Positions 20,400 through 21,274 of a DNA stretch of 21,274 nt are shown here, one piece after another. A program made the translations under genes and the position numbers. The stretch lies in NCBI GenBank assembly GCA_001970855.1, contig LSSN01001148.1:1-21274 (forward strand). The letters are read 5' to 3'. The notes under the pieces are model-generated. The model saw only the letters and a list, made by a program, of their open reading frames with translations, did no database searches and was not told where the DNA came from. The stretch is from Smittium culicis. Its lineage: Eukaryota; Kickxellomycota; Harpellomycetes; Harpellales; Legeriomycetaceae. Position 1 is the first letter of the stretch, and every line of letters begins with the position of its first letter.

Positions 20400-21274
20400 G
20401 AAACAGATGCAAAGACTATTCAACTTACTGCCTTTAAAAAAAAATTTCGCGAAAGTGAATCTCAATTCAAAGATTTGAATCTATTGTAACTACAAGGGCA
20501 TCAGAAACGGATCTATAACGCTAATCAGAGTTTATAGATTCTCTACCCTCAATCATGAAGGATTTCATCCGCATGCTGTTGATGTAAGAAGAGTGAGAGA
20601 AAGAAATATACACCTTTCAAAAAATTAGTTCGACGAGCTATCTTCCACCATTAAACATTTCGAAATTAGCAGGTGCGAGGAAAGCAGACTCTAGCCCTAA
20701 AATATATTCTAGTCTCGTTTTCTCATATATTCAGGTCAATCTATTTGTACGTTCGCTGCAGGATCGAGGATACCTCCGGTTCAACATTCGGCAACCTGCA
20801 AATTTTGTTCACAATCACCTTGAGGGCTCTGCTGTCGCAAATTTTTGCAACCGTTTCTTTAAGTCCGCTTGAACAATTACATAAATTAATATAATTGTCG
20901 GAAAAACTGTTTGAGCTATTCTAGTTAGAATCAAAGCAGCTCATGAATCAAGAATAACAGGACACACTACTTTTCAGTAAGAATCCAGAGAAGCGCTACA
21001 GGATCCGTGAACCATTAGTGGGCTCCAGCAGGCAGATAAGCAAGAAAATACCCTCAGAAAGCCTGTTACAATGCATAATTCCTAAGATGATATTTTGGCC
21101 GCTGCCACCAAAAACCAGCCTCAGAAATAAAAATTTTTCGGGAGAGGACGCGGCGGCAAAATGGGGTCCCAATAATCACCATTCAATCCCCCCCCCCATC
21201 CCAGTAGAGTGGAGCCTCGTGATTTTTCGATCTGCGTGGAACAAACTCACAAACAACATATATATTTTGAGTAG
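20400..21274 (+). mobile_element. Probable DIRS-type retrotransposon relic, gag end and start of RT ORF (cut by window edge)
   Basis: GC rises markedly compared with the preceding 1.4 kb, and broken coding appears: KKKFRESESQFKDLNLL near 20430, GYLRFNIRQPANFVHNHLEG near 20770, then DDILAAATKNQPQK and KFFGRGRGGKMGS near 21080..21160 with TAA codons at likely Gln positions. The last 74 nt read PVEWSLVIFRSAWNKLTNN-IYIL, matching by eye the start of DIRS-like RT ORFs (PVGGRL-x2-F-x2-W-x2-LT-x3-YIL). Stops and shifts show it is inactive. The rest, including any tyrosine recombinase, would be to the right. The open frame 20673..20894 is not the coding frame of these motifs. The family call rests mainly on the final motif. 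Confidence 0.5.
21188..21197 (+). repeat. C10 homopolymer
   Basis: Ten consecutive C in otherwise AT-rich DNA, just before the RT-like motif of the DIRS relic. A likely slippage or sequencing-error site that could itself cause the local frame change. Confidence 0.8.

Noticed and set aside
20673..20894. 73-codon plus-strand open frame
   Set aside because: It lies in a different frame from the gag-like motifs and shows no features of its own.
1..21274. tRNA, rRNA or CRISPR features
   Set aside because: No cloverleaf with a GGTTCRANNC B box, no rRNA-like segment and no regularly spaced repeats were seen on reading both strands; a tRNAscan/Rfam run would settle it.

Overview
This is a eukaryotic, very AT-rich window with short spliceosomal introns (about 40 to 220 nt), loosely spaced genes and decayed retroelements. 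It is most likely from a fungus. The strongest pointer is a nine-exon END3 gene, an actin-patch/endocytosis EH protein characteristic of fungi. PUS10, which budding yeast lacks, together with the low GC and the mix of LINE and DIRS relics, suggests an early-diverging fungus; a Harpellales-like (Zoopagomycota) source is a guess, not a demonstration. No tRNA, rRNA or CRISPR was seen.

Layout. 1-771 (-): 5' part of PUS10, running off the left edge. 1123-2695 (-): TRMU/SLM3-type tRNA 2-thiouridylase, with a separate first exon for a mitochondrial presequence. 3451-4535 (+): TSC13/TECR enoyl reductase, two exons. 4832-5911 (-): TRM8/METTL1 tRNA m7G46 methyltransferase. 6317-8074 (-): IBA57, four exons. 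8800-10984 (+): END3, nine exons, one intron apparently GC-AG. 11153 to about 13221 (-): an intact multi-exon gene I do not recognise. About 13680-18950 (+): one full-length but dead LINE. 18951-20395: AT-rich, no gene seen. About 20400-21274 (+): relic of a probable DIRS-type element, cut by the right edge.

The spliced models were assembled by hand. Joined exon lengths are divisible by three and every phase agrees in TRMU, TSC13, IBA57 and END3. Three of the seven cellular genes modify tRNA (PUS10, TRMU, TRM8) and a fourth (IBA57) serves mitochondrial Fe-S assembly, but they are spread over separate transcription units and I see no operon-like system. TRMU/TSC13 and IBA57/END3 are divergent pairs; TSC13/TRM8 and END3/unknown gene are convergent pairs. 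The left 13.2 kb is ordinary gene space; the right 7.6 kb is a retroelement graveyard. I did not find a convincing new biological system. The best leads are the unrecognised gene, the stop-codon pattern in the LINE, unusual splice sites, and a recurring GGCCAAT motif upstream of genes.
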